Positions 1 to 8,078 of a stretch of DNA of 59,636 nt are shown here, piece by piece (the first letter of the stretch is position 1; each line of letters starts with the position of its first letter). The notes beneath the pieces were generated by a model. The model worked only from the letters and a program-made list of their open reading frames with translations. It ran no database searches and was not told the DNA's origin. The stretch comes from Microbacteriaceae bacterium (GTDB taxonomy: Bacteria; Actinomycetota; Actinomycetes; Actinomycetales; Microbacteriaceae), in assembly GCA_014377425.1 (NCBI GenBank), contig JACMPQ010000093.1, forward strand, positions 1-59,636. The letters are read 5' to 3'. A program made the position numbers and the translations under genes.

Positions 1-28
1 CTCCGCGCTGGCCGCGGCGGCGCTCCAC

Positions 29-99
29 TGGCTCGTCGGGGCGGGAACTGGCTTTGTCGGGGCGGGAACGCGCTCACCGGGGCTGGAACGCGCTCACCC
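29..99. repeat. Imperfect ~20-bp tandem repeat
   Basis: Three to four imperfect copies of a 20-21-bp unit are visible (29-48, 49-69, 70-89, partial 90-99), each carrying a core like cggggcgggaac. It lies just upstream of lpdA and may be the tail of an upstream gene or intergenic DNA; the window starts too close to tell. No gene is supported in bases 1-150. Confidence 0.6.
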
Positions 100-150
100 A
101 GCGCACGTTGCGCGTTTGAGCAGCAAGTGCGGGTAAGGGAGAATAAGGCA

Positions 151-1587
151 ATGGCCTATGAGTTTGAGCGTAAACAGCGGATTGCAATTCTCGGAGGCGG
201 ACCCGGCGGTTACGAAGCGGCACTGGCAGGTGCGCAGCTCGGCGCCGAGGTGACCCTCGTGGAGCGGGTGGGCGTGGGCGGCTCGGCCGTTCTCACCGAC
301 GTGGTTCCGTCGAAGACCCTGATTGCCACCGCGGAAGCGTCTAACTCGATTGGGGAGGCAGCCGACCTCGGAGTGCAGTTCTACACCCGGGGAGAATCTG
401 GCCGACCCGTGCGCCCGGATGTCGCGGTGAATCTAGCCGCGGTCAACACCCGCCTCATGCGTCTGGCTCGCCAGCAATCCGAGGACATGAAATCCCAGCT
501 GATCAAGGCCGGGGTCAACATTGTGCACGGCGAGGGACGCCTCGACGGACCGCAGCGACTCATCGTGGCCACCGGCCGCGGCAAAGGGGCGACCGATTTC
601 GACGAGATCGACGCCGACACCCTGATCGTCTCGGTGGGGGCGAGCCCGCGCGTTCTCGACACGGCCAAGCCCGACGGCGAACGAATCTTCACCTGGACCC
701 AGCTGTACACGCTGGAAACTGTGCCCGAGGAGCTGATCGTGGTGGGCTCCGGCGTCACCGGCGCGGAGTTCGCCTCCGCCTACAACGCGCTCGGCTCCCG
801 GGTAACTCTGATCTCCAGTCGCGATCAGGTTCTCCCGGGAGAGGATGCCGACGCCGCCCGGGTGATCGAGGACGTCTTCAAGCGCAACGGCATGACCGTG
901 CTCTCAAAATCCCGAGCTGATTCCGTCGTGCGAACCCCCGACGGCGTGCTAGTCACTCTCTCGGACGGTCGAACGGTTACCGGAAGCCACTGTCTGCTCG
1001 CCGTCGGGTCGATCCCGAACACACAGAACATCGGGCTCGAGGAGGCAGGCGTGCAGCTCACCGAGTCCGGCCACATCCGGGTCAACCGCGTGGCGCGCAC
1101 CTCGGTGCCGTCGATCTATGCCGCCGGGGATTGCTCCGACTTTCTCCCGCTGGCCTCGGTTGCTGCCATGCAGGGTCGCTCAGCGGTCTTTCACGCCATG
1201 GGCGATGCGGTGAACCCCACGGAGCTGCGCAACGTCACCTCGAACATTTTTACCCAGCCCGAGATCGCAACCGTCGGCTGGACACAGAAGCAAATCGAAG
1301 ACGGCGTCGCTCAGGGCGTGATTTACAAGCTTCCGCTGGCCTCCAATCCGCGGGCGAAGATGCAGGGCATTAAGGAGGGCTTCGTGAAGCTTTTCGCGCG
1401 CACCGGATCCGGCACGGTCATCGGCGGGGTCATCGTTGCGCCGCACGCCTCGGAGCTCATCCTGCCGATCGCCATCGCGATCGAACACCGGCTCACGGTG
1501 GATCAGGTGGCCCGCGCATTTGCCGTCTACCCCTCACTGTCGAGCAGTATCACGGATGCAGCCCGCGCCATGCACATCGTCGCCTAA
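151..1587 (+). CDS. lpdA: LpdA-type NAD(P)H-quinone dehydrogenase (flavoprotein disulfide reductase family)
   Basis: This 478-residue protein has the two-dinucleotide-fold layout of the dihydrolipoamide dehydrogenase family. The FAD motif GGGPGG is at about residues 15-20, a second GSGVTG motif for NAD(P)H lies mid-protein, and a C-terminal dimerisation domain follows. The usual redox CxxxxC is absent: the region reads GVGGSAVLTDVVPSK, as in M. tuberculosis LpdA (Rv3303c), which reduces quinones rather than lipoamide. I infer the same role here. The ATG at 151 is chosen over an in-frame GTG at 127 because AAGGGAG (135-141) sits 9 nt before it. A 19-bp tandem repeat begins inside the last codons. 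The family call is firm; the electron acceptor is inferred. Confidence 0.9.
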   Translation: MAYEFERKQRIAILGGGPGGYEAALAGAQLGAEVTLVERVGVGGSAVLTDVVPSKTLIATAEASNSIGEAADLGVQFYTRGESGRPVRPDVAVNLAAVNTRLMRLARQQSEDMKSQLIKAGVNIVHGEGRLDGPQRLIVATGRGKGATDFDEIDADTLIVSVGASPRVLDTAKPDGERIFTWTQLYTLETVPEELIVVGSGVTGAEFASAYNALGSRVTLISSRDQVLPGEDADAARVIEDVFKRNGMTVLSKSRADSVVRTPDGVLVTLSDGRTVTGSHCLLAVGSIPNTQNIGLEEAGVQLTESGHIRVNRVARTSVPSIYAAGDCSDFLPLASVAAMQGRSAVFHAMGDAVNPTELRNVTSNIFTQPEIATVGWTQKQIEDGVAQGVIYKLPLASNPRAKMQGIKEGFVKLFARTGSGTVIGGVIVAPHASELILPIAIAIEHRLTVDQVARAFAVYPSLSSSITDAARAMHIVA

Positions 1588-1628
1588 GCGGCACATCGTC
1601 GCCTCAGCAGAGCATCGTCGCCTCAGCA
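1572..1628. repeat. 19-bp tandem repeat spanning the lpdA stop codon
   Basis: Three copies of a 19-bp unit (1572-1590, 1591-1609, 1610-1628) differ by only a few bases. The first copy contains the last lpdA codons and its TAA stop. The second and third read TCA in place of that TAA and lie outside the gene. Confidence 0.85.
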
Positions 1629-1656
1629 GAACACTCGAGCAGTAATCAATCGAATT

Positions 1657-1684
1657 TTGCTCGCTTTCCCGAGTCCGGTAGGAT
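1657..1684 (+). promoter_or_regulatory. Putative promoter for the small repeat protein
   Basis: TTGCTC (1657-1662), a 16-nt spacer and TAGGAT (1679-1684) form a plausible sigma-70-type promoter. Transcription from about 1691 would give a leader of roughly 155 nt before the ATG at 1848. I recognise no known riboswitch in that leader. Confidence 0.45.
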
Positions 1685-1847
1685 ATGGTTACAACTAGCT
1701 TGAGTTTTTTTGTCGGTTTCTTCCCGACTGGCTCCGGCTTGGCGCGTTGCAGCGCACGCAGTTCATCGACTTTCGGCTGATGGGCGTGCATGCTCGCCAA
1801 AACCCGCATGTGTGTTTCGTGGCCGCCGTCCCAACCCAAGGAGCACC

Positions 1848-2021
1848 ATGAATTCCTACGTCACCACCCCTACGCCCAACGCCTCCGTCGTCGGCGGATA
1901 CGTGTCATCCTCCGCACCGGGTCTGGCAAACAGCTACGTTAGCGGCGTGGCGCCCGCCCGTGCTGCCGGCAGCTATGTCACCGTGCCGGTGCAGCTCGAG
2001 GACATCGTTCTCGCCGCCTAA
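1848..2021 (+). CDS. 57-residue protein with four [GN]-[SG]-Y-V-[ST] repeats
   Basis: A short gene of 57 residues preceded by a good ribosome binding site, AAGGAG at 1838-1843, 4 nt before the ATG. The protein carries four copies of a five-residue motif: NSYVT (2-6), GGYVS (16-20), NSYVS (28-32) and GSYVT (41-45), spaced 12-14 residues apart. It ends in a short acidic-hydrophobic tail (QLEDIVLAA). It has no cysteine, no signal peptide and no membrane segment. I do not recognise a function. The RBS, the promoter-like upstream sequence and the motif spacing argue that it is expressed and structured by repetition. A structural protein, a partner-binding peptide or a substrate for tyrosine or serine modification are all possible. 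Confidence 0.7.
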   Translation: MNSYVTTPTPNASVVGGYVSSSAPGLANSYVSGVAPARAAGSYVTVPVQLEDIVLAA

Positions 2022-2040
2022 CACCCGCTCTGACAAAAGT

Positions 2041-2071
2041 GGCCTGGGCCCGGCTTCTCCGTGCCCAGGCC
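2041..2071 (-). terminator. Hairpin terminator between convergent genes
   Basis: A perfect 9-bp inverted repeat, GGCCTGGGC (2041-2049) and GCCCAGGCC (2063-2071), encloses a 13-nt loop. Read on the minus strand it is followed by a short T-rich stretch (ACTTTTGT), so it best fits termination of accA3 transcription. It could also stop the small plus-strand gene. Confidence 0.65.
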
Positions 2072-2081
2072 ACTGGCATCT

Positions 2082-2199
2082 GGCCCAGACCCCTGGCCCA
2101 GAAATCGGGCCCAGAAATCGGGCCCAGAAATCGGGCCCAGAAATCGGGCCCAGAAATCGGGCCCAGAAATCGGGCCCAGACCTCAGGCCCAGAGCCTAG
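2082..2199. repeat. 13-bp minisatellite next to the accA3 stop codon
   Basis: Six identical copies of gcccagaaatcgg run from 2096 to 2173, followed by two degenerate copies to 2199 and a degenerate one before. The last copy overlaps the accA3 stop codon (2196-2198). The array lies between the accA3 end and its presumed terminator, so it would be transcribed as the accA3 3' UTR. Confidence 0.92.
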
Positions 2200-3950
2200 C
2201 TTCGGATGTCGAAGAGCACGGTGCCCGAGGCGACTGTTGCTCCCGCAGCCACCGTCAGGTTCGTAATCGTTCCATCCTTGTGGGCAAGGATCGGCTGTTC
2301 CATTTTCATAGCTTCCAGGACGAGCACCAGATCGCCCTTCACCACCGTCGCACCGTCGGCGACAGCTAGCTTCACGATGGAAGCCTGCATGGGTGCCTTC
2401 ACGGAGTCGCCGGTGGCCGTAACGACGGCGCCGCTGCCCTGACGCTTCGGCGCAGCCTTGGTGAGAGACACAGAGCCGCCCGATGCGGTCAACCGCTCAG
2501 GCAGGCTCACCACGAGCCGCTTGCCGTCAACCTCAACGACAACGCTCGTGCGGCGAGCATCCGGCGACACCGGATCAAGCGATCCACTCCACGGCTCGAT
2601 GTTGTTGACAAACTCGGTCTCGATCCAGCGGGTATAGATGCCGAAGGGCGCGCTGGTGAATGCCGCGTCGCGCACGATCGCGCGGTGAAACGGCAGAACG
2701 GTGGGGAGCCCCGCAACTTCGAATTCGTCGAGCGCACGTCGGCTGCGCTCGAGGGCATCGGCGCGGGTCGCGCCGGTCACGATCAGTTTTGCCAACAGCG
2801 AGTCGAATGCGCCGCTGATGACATCTCCGGTGGTGACGCCGCTGTCCACGCGCACGCCGGGGCCGCCGGGAAAACGCAAGACATGAACCGGGCCGGGCGA
2901 GGGCATGAAGTTCTTGCCCGGGTCTTCGCCGTTGATGCGGAATTCGAAGGAGTGGCCCTGCGCAATTGGGTCGTCATAGCCAATTGCTTCGCCTTCGGCG
3001 AGCCGGAACTGTTCGCGCACCAGGTCGATTCCGGTGACCTCCTCGGAGACCGGGTGCTCGACCTGCAACCGAGTATTAACTTCCAGGAAGGAGATCGTGC
3101 CGTCTTGGGCCACGAGAAACTCGCAGGTTCCCGCTCCGACGTAGCCGACCTCTTTCAGGATGGCCTTGCTGGCGCTGTAGAGCAGAGCGTTTTGCTCGTC
3201 GCTCAAAAACGGTGCCGGGGCCTCCTCAACGAGCTTCTGATGCCGGCGCTGCAGCGAGCAGTCACGCGTGGAGATGACCACGACCGTACCGAAGGCATCC
3301 CCGAGACACTGGGTTTCAACGTGGCGCGGGCGGTCGAGGTACTTCTCGACGAAACATTCCCCTCGACCAAAGGCGGCAACGGCCTCGCGGGTCGCCGAGT
3401 CGAAAAGTTCCGGGATTTCCTCCCTCGTGCGGGCGACTTTCAGTCCCCGGCCGCCACCACCAAAGGCGGCCTTAATCGCGACCGGAAGACCGTGTAGGTC
3501 GACGAAGTCGAGTACCTCGGCGGCATCCTGAACCGGATTAAGAGTTCCAGGTGCGAGAGGCGCACCCACCCGCTCGGCAATGTGGCGGGCCGAGACCTTG
3601 TCGCCGAGCTGTTCAATGGCGGTGGGTGAGGGGCCGATCCAGATGAGGCCGGCATCGATTACCGCACGAGCGAAGTCTGCGTTTTCGGCCAGAAAGCCGT
3701 AGCCGGGGTGGATGGCGTTGGCACCCGAGCGCTGGGCGATCGACAGAATCTTGTCGATGCGCAAGTAGCTGTCGGCCGAGGTTGCACCGTCGAGCGCGTA
3801 CGCTTCGTCGGCTAATTTCACGTGCCTGGCGTCGCGATCCTGGTCGGCGTAGACCGCGACCGAAGGTAGTCCCGCGTCGCGAGCTGCCCGGACGACCCGT
3901 ACGGCAATCTCGCCACGGTTGGCGATGAGAAGCTTCGTTATACGGGACAT
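2196..3950 (-). CDS. accA3: Acyl-CoA carboxylase alpha subunit (biotin carboxylase + biotin carrier protein)
   Basis: A 584-residue two-domain protein. The N-terminal biotin carboxylase (about 1-445) begins with the family signature [12 protein letters not shown] and contains an ATP-grasp core with the glycine-rich loop GGGGRGLK. The C-terminal biotinyl domain (about 510-584) carries EAMKMEQP with the biotin-accepting Lys549. It uses ATP and bicarbonate to carboxylate biotin for acetyl- or propionyl-CoA carboxylase complexes. The matching beta and epsilon subunits (accD, accE) and the biotin ligase gene lie 6-8 kb away. Upstream, maf ends 86 bp before and is probably co-transcribed. Length is normal for actinobacterial AccA3. 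Confidence 0.95.
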   Translation of the reverse strand: MSRITKLLIANRGEIAVRVVRAARDAGLPSVAVYADQDRDARHVKLADEAYALDGATSADSYLRIDKILSIAQRSGANAIHPGYGFLAENADFARAVIDAGLIWIGPSPTAIEQLGDKVSARHIAERVGAPLAPGTLNPVQDAAEVLDFVDLHGLPVAIKAAFGGGGRGLKVARTREEIPELFDSATREAVAAFGRGECFVEKYLDRPRHVETQCLGDAFGTVVVISTRDCSLQRRHQKLVEEAPAPFLSDEQNALLYSASKAILKEVGYVGAGTCEFLVAQDGTISFLEVNTRLQVEHPVSEEVTGIDLVREQFRLAEGEAIGYDDPIAQGHSFEFRINGEDPGKNFMPSPGPVHVLRFPGGPGVRVDSGVTTGDVISGAFDSLLAKLIVTGATRADALERSRRALDEFEVAGLPTVLPFHRAIVRDAAFTSAPFGIYTRWIETEFVNNIEPWSGSLDPVSPDARRTSVVVEVDGKRLVVSLPERLTASGGSVSLTKAAPKRQGSGAVVTATGDSVKAPMQASIVKLAVADGATVVKGDLVLVLEAMKMEQPILAHKDGTITNLTVAAGATVASGTVLFDIRS

Positions 3951-4036
3951 AGTGACTCAGCCTATTGCCGGAAACGACCCACTCTTTGGTGACCACCAAC
4001 AAGAACGATGTCGTGTCCTTTGCGGAGACCTACAAA

Positions 4037-4675
4037 TTAGAGGTTCCACAGGCTCGGCCAGGGCACAGCGAAACCGAGAAAAAGCTCGCGCAGGGCTGCT
4101 AGGGAGAGCCCGACCACGGCGTGTGGATCGCCGACGATCGAGGTGATGAATGGCGCGCCGAGACTGTCGATTGTGAAGGCCCCCGCCACTTTCAACGGCT
4201 CGCCAGTGGCGATGTAGGCATCGATCTCGGCATCCGAAATATTGTCGGCAAAGCTGACGCTGGCCGTGGTGGTGGAACCGGCCGCTCGTCGCGCCACGCC
4301 CGCGGTGTGGTCGATCAGCCAGTGACCGGAGTGCAGGTGCCCGGTACGCCCGCGCTGCAACAGCCATCGTTCGCGGGCGACCTCCGGAAGATGCGGCTTG
4401 CCATAGGTGATGCCGTCGAGTTCAAATGCCGAATCGCCGCCGAGAATATAGCCGTCAATTGCCGCGCCGTCGATCCGGCGACCGACAACGGCTTCTGCTT
4501 TGGCGCGAGCCAATAATTCCACGACGGAGGTCGCAGAAATTGGGCCGTGGGCGGCTTCCCGCGCCGCAACCACAGCCTCTTCGTCGACCTCGGAGTGCAC
4601 GACAATCGGTTCGATTCCCGCGGCGCGAAGGGTGGCAAGTCGTGCGGGGGACGTGGAGGCAAGGTACAGGTGCAC
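4037..4675 (-). CDS. maf: Maf family nucleoside triphosphate pyrophosphatase
   Basis: A 212-residue Maf/HAM1-type protein starting HLYLASTSPARLATLRAAG, the family's N-terminal signature, with downstream motifs such as GGDSAFELDG. Maf proteins hydrolyse non-canonical or modified nucleoside triphosphates and were first known as septum-formation inhibitors. The start is a GTG at 4675 with AGGAG 4 nt upstream (4680-4684). It reads toward accA3 and probably shares its transcript, as in other actinobacteria. The next gene diverges only 20 nt away. Confidence 0.9.
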   Translation of the reverse strand: MHLYLASTSPARLATLRAAGIEPIVVHSEVDEEAVVAAREAAHGPISATSVVELLARAKAEAVVGRRIDGAAIDGYILGGDSAFELDGITYGKPHLPEVARERWLLQRGRTGHLHSGHWLIDHTAGVARRAAGSTTTASVSFADNISDAEIDAYIATGEPLKVAGAFTIDSLGAPFITSIVGDPHAVVGLSLAALRELFLGFAVPWPSLWNL

Positions 4676-4683
4676 GCTTCTCC

Positions 4684-4689
4684 TATGCT
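4684..4689 (+). promoter_or_regulatory. -10 element for a leaderless start (TRAM methyltransferase)
   Basis: TATGCT lies 6 nt before the ATG at 4696, which fits transcription starting at the ATG. The same bases on the other strand overlap the maf ribosome binding site. Confidence 0.55.
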
Positions 4690-4695
4690 CGAGGA

Positions 4696-5964
4696 ATGGG
4701 CGAAATGCAGGGAAAACAGGTCGAACTAGAGATTACCGGCGTTGCGCACGGAGGAATCTTCATCGCTCGCTACGACGGCAGGGTCGTCTTTGTGAGCGAC
4801 GCGATCCCCGGCGAGACGGTGATCGCCGAGATAACCAACGACGGCAAAAAGTCGTTCTGGCGCGCCGACACAGTAGGAGTGGTCACGCGCTCCGAGCACC
4901 GCCGCGCGCACGCCTGGGCCGAAGCCTCGCTGGCCGAGAAACCCGAGAACCGTGCGGGCGGCGCCGAATTTGGTCACATTGAGCTGTCCCACCAGCGCGA
5001 ACTCAAACGTCAGGTGATCGAAGATTCGCTCAGCCGGATGGCAAAGCTCCAGCTGAGCGTCACGGTTGAGGCCCTGCCCTCTGGCCTGTCGCTGACCCCG
5101 GCACCGGATGTCGATGGCACCGGGTGGCGCACCCGCAACCGCCTGCACGTGGCCGAAGACGGCACCACCGGCCCGTTCGCCGCGCGCTCACACCGAGTCA
5201 TCCCGGTTTTAGCGCTCCCTCTGGCCACGCCGGAGGCGCAGAAACTCGCGCCGCTGAGCAAGAAGTTTGTCGGTGCCGACGCGATCGACGTGATTGCCCC
5301 CTCGGCTAGTGCGCCCTACCTTCTCGTGCACGAGAAGGAGGGAACCAACCGCCCCAAGGTGGAGGTGATCACCGAGATTGTGGGCGAGCGCGAGTTTCAT
5401 CTCGATGCTCGCGGCTTCTGGCAGGTGCATCGCCACGGTGCCCAAACCCTCACCACCGCGGTACAGGAGGCCATCGACGAATCCCGGTTCGAAATGGCCG
5501 CTGCCAACCTCGACCTGTACGGCGGAGTCGGGCTATTAGCGGCGGCGGTCGGCGACCGCTTCGGTCCGGGCCTGAAAATCACCTCGGTCGAGAGTAATTC
5601 GATCGCCACTGATCACGCGGCAGCCAACCTCGTCGATTGGGCGGGGGCGGCAGCCGTCACCGCTCGCGTTGATCGCTACCTGCGTCAGCTGAAGACCACC
5701 GCGGGCAAGGCCGAGCGTGCACGCCTCAGCGCCGCAACCGTAGTTCTTGACCCGCCGCGTTCGGGGGCCGGGGCCGAGGTTGTTACCGAGCTGGCTGCTC
5801 TCGCTCCGGCTCAGATCGTTTACGTCGCGTGTGACCCGGTTGCTTTGGCTCGGGATGTTGGGCTGCTCGCCGGTCACGGGTATGAACTGGTCCGGCTGCG
5901 CGCGTTTGACCTCTTCCCGAATACCCACCACGTGGAGACGATCGCGACTCTGATTCGCACCTAG
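4696..5964 (+). CDS. Class I SAM-dependent RNA methyltransferase with TRAM domain (TrmA/RumA family)
   Basis: About 422 residues. An N-terminal TRAM RNA-binding domain (roughly 5-65) precedes a RumA/TrmA-type uridine-5 methyltransferase core. The C-terminal half shows LDPPRSGAG, the catalytic-cysteine motif VACDP, and FPNTHHVE, all typical of the family. The four-cysteine Fe-S cluster motif of E. coli RlmD (RumA) is not evident. The target base (tRNA or 23S rRNA uridine) cannot be told from sequence alone. The start at 4696 is supported by the -10 TATGCT 6 nt upstream; an ATG at 4705 with GAGGA upstream is the alternative. An upstream extension to 4426 overlaps maf and is rejected. Confidence 0.88.
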   Translation: MGEMQGKQVELEITGVAHGGIFIARYDGRVVFVSDAIPGETVIAEITNDGKKSFWRADTVGVVTRSEHRRAHAWAEASLAEKPENRAGGAEFGHIELSHQRELKRQVIEDSLSRMAKLQLSVTVEALPSGLSLTPAPDVDGTGWRTRNRLHVAEDGTTGPFAARSHRVIPVLALPLATPEAQKLAPLSKKFVGADAIDVIAPSASAPYLLVHEKEGTNRPKVEVITEIVGEREFHLDARGFWQVHRHGAQTLTTAVQEAIDESRFEMAAANLDLYGGVGLLAAAVGDRFGPGLKITSVESNSIATDHAAANLVDWAGAAAVTARVDRYLRQLKTTAGKAERARLSAATVVLDPPRSGAGAEVVTELAALAPAQIVYVACDPVALARDVGLLAGHGYELVRLRAFDLFPNTHHVETIATLIRT

Positions 5965-5984
5965 TTCGGGCGTCGCGGACACAA

Positions 5985-6012
5985 TTGCGTCCATTGCATT
6001 CGGGCTTAGAAT
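5985..6012 (+). promoter_or_regulatory. Promoter of the response regulator operon
   Basis: TTGCGT (5985-5990), a 16-nt spacer and TAGAAT (6007-6012). The -10 overlaps an ATG at 6011, so transcripts starting near 6019 could not use that ATG. Confidence 0.6.
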
Positions 6013-6061
6013 GAGCTCAGAAATCGCTGAATACAGGGATTTCCCGAGACGGGATTTCTCA

Positions 6062-6763
6062 GTGGCCGAAGAAGCACGTGATCGGCGAGTCGCGGCCGTC
6101 GCCGCCGCCGTGCGCGTGGGGGTTGTCGACGATCACGAGTCTGTGAGGTTGGGGCTGCAGGCGGCCTGCGTTGAGGCGGGGTTTAGCTTCACGGTGGCCG
6201 CGGCATCCGTAGCAGAACTGATCGCAGGCCTGAACGGGCGAGGCTGCGACGTGGTTCTCTTGGATCTTTCGCTCGGCGACGGAATAAGCATCACCGCGAA
6301 TGTGAAGGCGGTGCAGGCCCTTGGCGCAGCCGTGCTCGTGCACAGCATTGCGGATCGGGTGGCCTCGGTGAGGGAGGCTCTGGCTGCCGGAGTTGCCGGG
6401 GTGATCCCCAAGTCATCGGCCACACGGGAGGTCATTGTGGCGGTGACGACGGTGGCGCGGGGGGACGTGCTCAACAACTTCGAGTGGGCTACCGCGATCG
6501 ACGCCGACGGGGATTTCACCACGGTGCAACTCGGTCGCCGGGAGCGAGAAATTCTGCATCTGTACGCCTCCGGCTTTCCATTAAAGATTGCCGCGCAGAA
6601 ACTCGACATTAGCTACGCGACGGCACGCGAGTATTTGGATCGGATTCGCGCGAAATACGTGGAGGTCGGTCGACCAGCACCAACCAAGGTCGATCTCCTG
6701 CGCCGAGCGGTAGAGGATGGCATTTTGCCCGGCCTCGGTTCGGATTCACCTTTTGGTCGTTGA
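6062..6763 (+). CDS. LuxR/NarL-type response regulator
   Basis: A two-domain regulator of about 233 residues. The receiver has acidic residues D23/D24, phosphoacceptor D68 (VVLLDLS), S95 and K117, a complete active site. A helix-turn-helix output domain (about 155-225) starts LGRREREILHLYASG. It binds DNA when phosphorylated, presumably by the kinase encoded next, whose frame overlaps it. Start choice: an in-frame ATG at 6011 lies inside the likely -10 box. The GTG at 6062 has GGGAT about 7 nt upstream and keeps the whole receiver, so I prefer it; the longer form would add 17 residues. Target genes are unknown. Confidence 0.88.
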   Translation: MAEEARDRRVAAVAAAVRVGVVDDHESVRLGLQAACVEAGFSFTVAAASVAELIAGLNGRGCDVVLLDLSLGDGISITANVKAVQALGAAVLVHSIADRVASVREALAAGVAGVIPKSSATREVIVAVTTVARGDVLNNFEWATAIDADGDFTTVQLGRREREILHLYASGFPLKIAAQKLDISYATAREYLDRIRAKYVEVGRPAPTKVDLLRRAVEDGILPGLGSDSPFGR

Positions 6764-8078
6764 CCCGGGCGTTACGCGTCAACCCTCTCTCTTGAGCCGG
6801 CGCAAGATTGACTCGATCATTGCGCGCTCGGTGGCGGTCTTCGGGCTGTTTCTCGGAGTTCAGGCGACCGAGGCAATGTCCGAACAAAGCGCGCGGCTCT
6901 CGCCCCTCTGGTCGATCGTGGTAACCCTTCTGGTTTACGGCGGGCTAGTCGCCGGAATGATTACCGCGGCTCTAAACCGCGGAACCCGGGTCGTCTTCGG
7001 CTATTTCACCGTGGCATGGCTGATTGGAATGGCGAGCTGGCCACTTGCGGTTTCTCACGCGGTGCCCGCCGTGCAGGATCGGCCCTGGCTATGGTATTTC
7101 TGCACCGTGGCGACAGCGACGGCGGCGGTGGCCTGGCCATGGTGGCCTGCGCTGGCGGCGTTGGTGGTCGCACCGCTCTGCTTCGGTCTCGTGCGGGTAT
7201 CGCCTACCGGAGGAGGGACGTCGATCACGGCGGCGTCGTTCGATGTGGTCGACGCCTGGCTTCTCGGCGCTGCGATCCTAGGCATCATTACGATGCTCCG
7301 CCAGAGAGCATCGGCGCTTGACGTGGCGCAGTCCGCGGCTCTGGGGCGTTACGCCCGCGCGGTGAGGCGTCAGGCCACCGAGGTGCAACGCAGCGAGGTC
7401 GACGGCATCGTGCACGACAGTGTGCTGTCTGCTCTTCTTGCCGCGAGCCGCGCCGAGAGCGCACCGTCTCAAAAACTTGCGGCCGAAATGGCCGTCGACG
7501 CCATCGGCTTGCTTCGTGATGCCGCCGATTTTGCCCCGGGTGATGGCCAGGTTGTTTCGTTGCGCGTTTTGGTTTCGCGCATCGAAGGTGCGAGCCGATC
7601 CCTCGGGGTACCCTTCGGTTTCCAGAGTGAAGAATTTTGCGACGAGACGGTGCCGACATCCGCCGCCGAAGCAGTCTTCTCGGCGGCGCTTCAGGCCATG
7701 AGCAACAGTGTTGCACATGCCCGCGACACACCGCCGCTTCGGCGCTGGGTCAGCGTCAGGGGTCGCAGCGACCGACCGAATGGCGGCGGCGGAATTTTGG
7801 TCGAGGTGGGGGACACCGGTCGCGGATTCGACCCACGGAGTGCTCCCGCTATGCGGATCGGCCTTCGGATGTCAGTTATGGAACGGATGCTCAACGCCGG
7901 TGGACGCGGAGAAATTCGATCGACCCTCGGTGTGGGGACGGTGATTTCGATTGTCTGGCCGGATGACCGGCGTCCCAGCACTCTTCCGGTAGAGCGAGCT
8001 GATCTGGGCGTGGTAGCTAATCTCGCCGGGGCGGCGATTCTCCCGGAAACGATGCACCGGCGAGCGGAAAAGCAATGA
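6717..8078 (+). CDS. Membrane sensor histidine kinase (HisKA_3 / HATPase)
   Basis: Up to 453 residues. The N-terminal half has several membrane segments (about 35-50, 64-85, 92-112, 123-160, 178-193). A DHp helix follows with phosphoacceptor His233 in VDGIVHDSVLSALL, then an ATP-binding domain with N-box-like AMSNSVAHA and G-boxes VGDTGRGFD and GLRMSV. It should autophosphorylate and pass phosphate to the preceding response regulator. The start is uncertain: the ATG at 6717 overlaps the regulator gene by 47 nt, while TTG codons at 6753 or 6792 would also keep the first membrane helix. The next gene overlaps its stop by 4 nt. Confidence 0.85.
   Translation: MAFCPASVRIHLLVVDPGVTRQPSLLSRRKIDSIIARSVAVFGLFLGVQATEAMSEQSARLSPLWSIVVTLLVYGGLVAGMITAALNRGTRVVFGYFTVAWLIGMASWPLAVSHAVPAVQDRPWLWYFCTVATATAAVAWPWWPALAALVVAPLCFGLVRVSPTGGGTSITAASFDVVDAWLLGAAILGIITMLRQRASALDVAQSAALGRYARAVRRQATEVQRSEVDGIVHDSVLSALLAASRAESAPSQKLAAEMAVDAIGLLRDAADFAPGDGQVVSLRVLVSRIEGASRSLGVPFGFQSEEFCDETVPTSAAEAVFSAALQAMSNSVAHARDTPPLRRWVSVRGRSDRPNGGGGILVEVGDTGRGFDPRSAPAMRIGLRMSVMERMLNAGGRGEIRSTLGVGTVISIVWPDDRRPSTLPVERADLGVVANLAGAAILPETMHRRAEKQ

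Noticed and set aside
1701-1729. T-run plus GTCGG/CCGAC hairpin considered as a terminator
   Set aside because: The T-run lies before the stem on the plus strand and reads as A on the minus strand after the stem, so it is the wrong order both ways.
1960-2369. Plus-strand reading frames giving repeated GPEIGPRNRAQKS peptides
   Set aside because: They are the translation of the 13-bp minisatellite (three frames of one repeat), lack an RBS and run into the antisense of accA3.
2685-3497. 270-codon plus-strand frame opposite accA3
   Set aside because: Antisense shadow of a high-GC gene with clear biotin carboxylase motifs; no RBS or recognisable domain.
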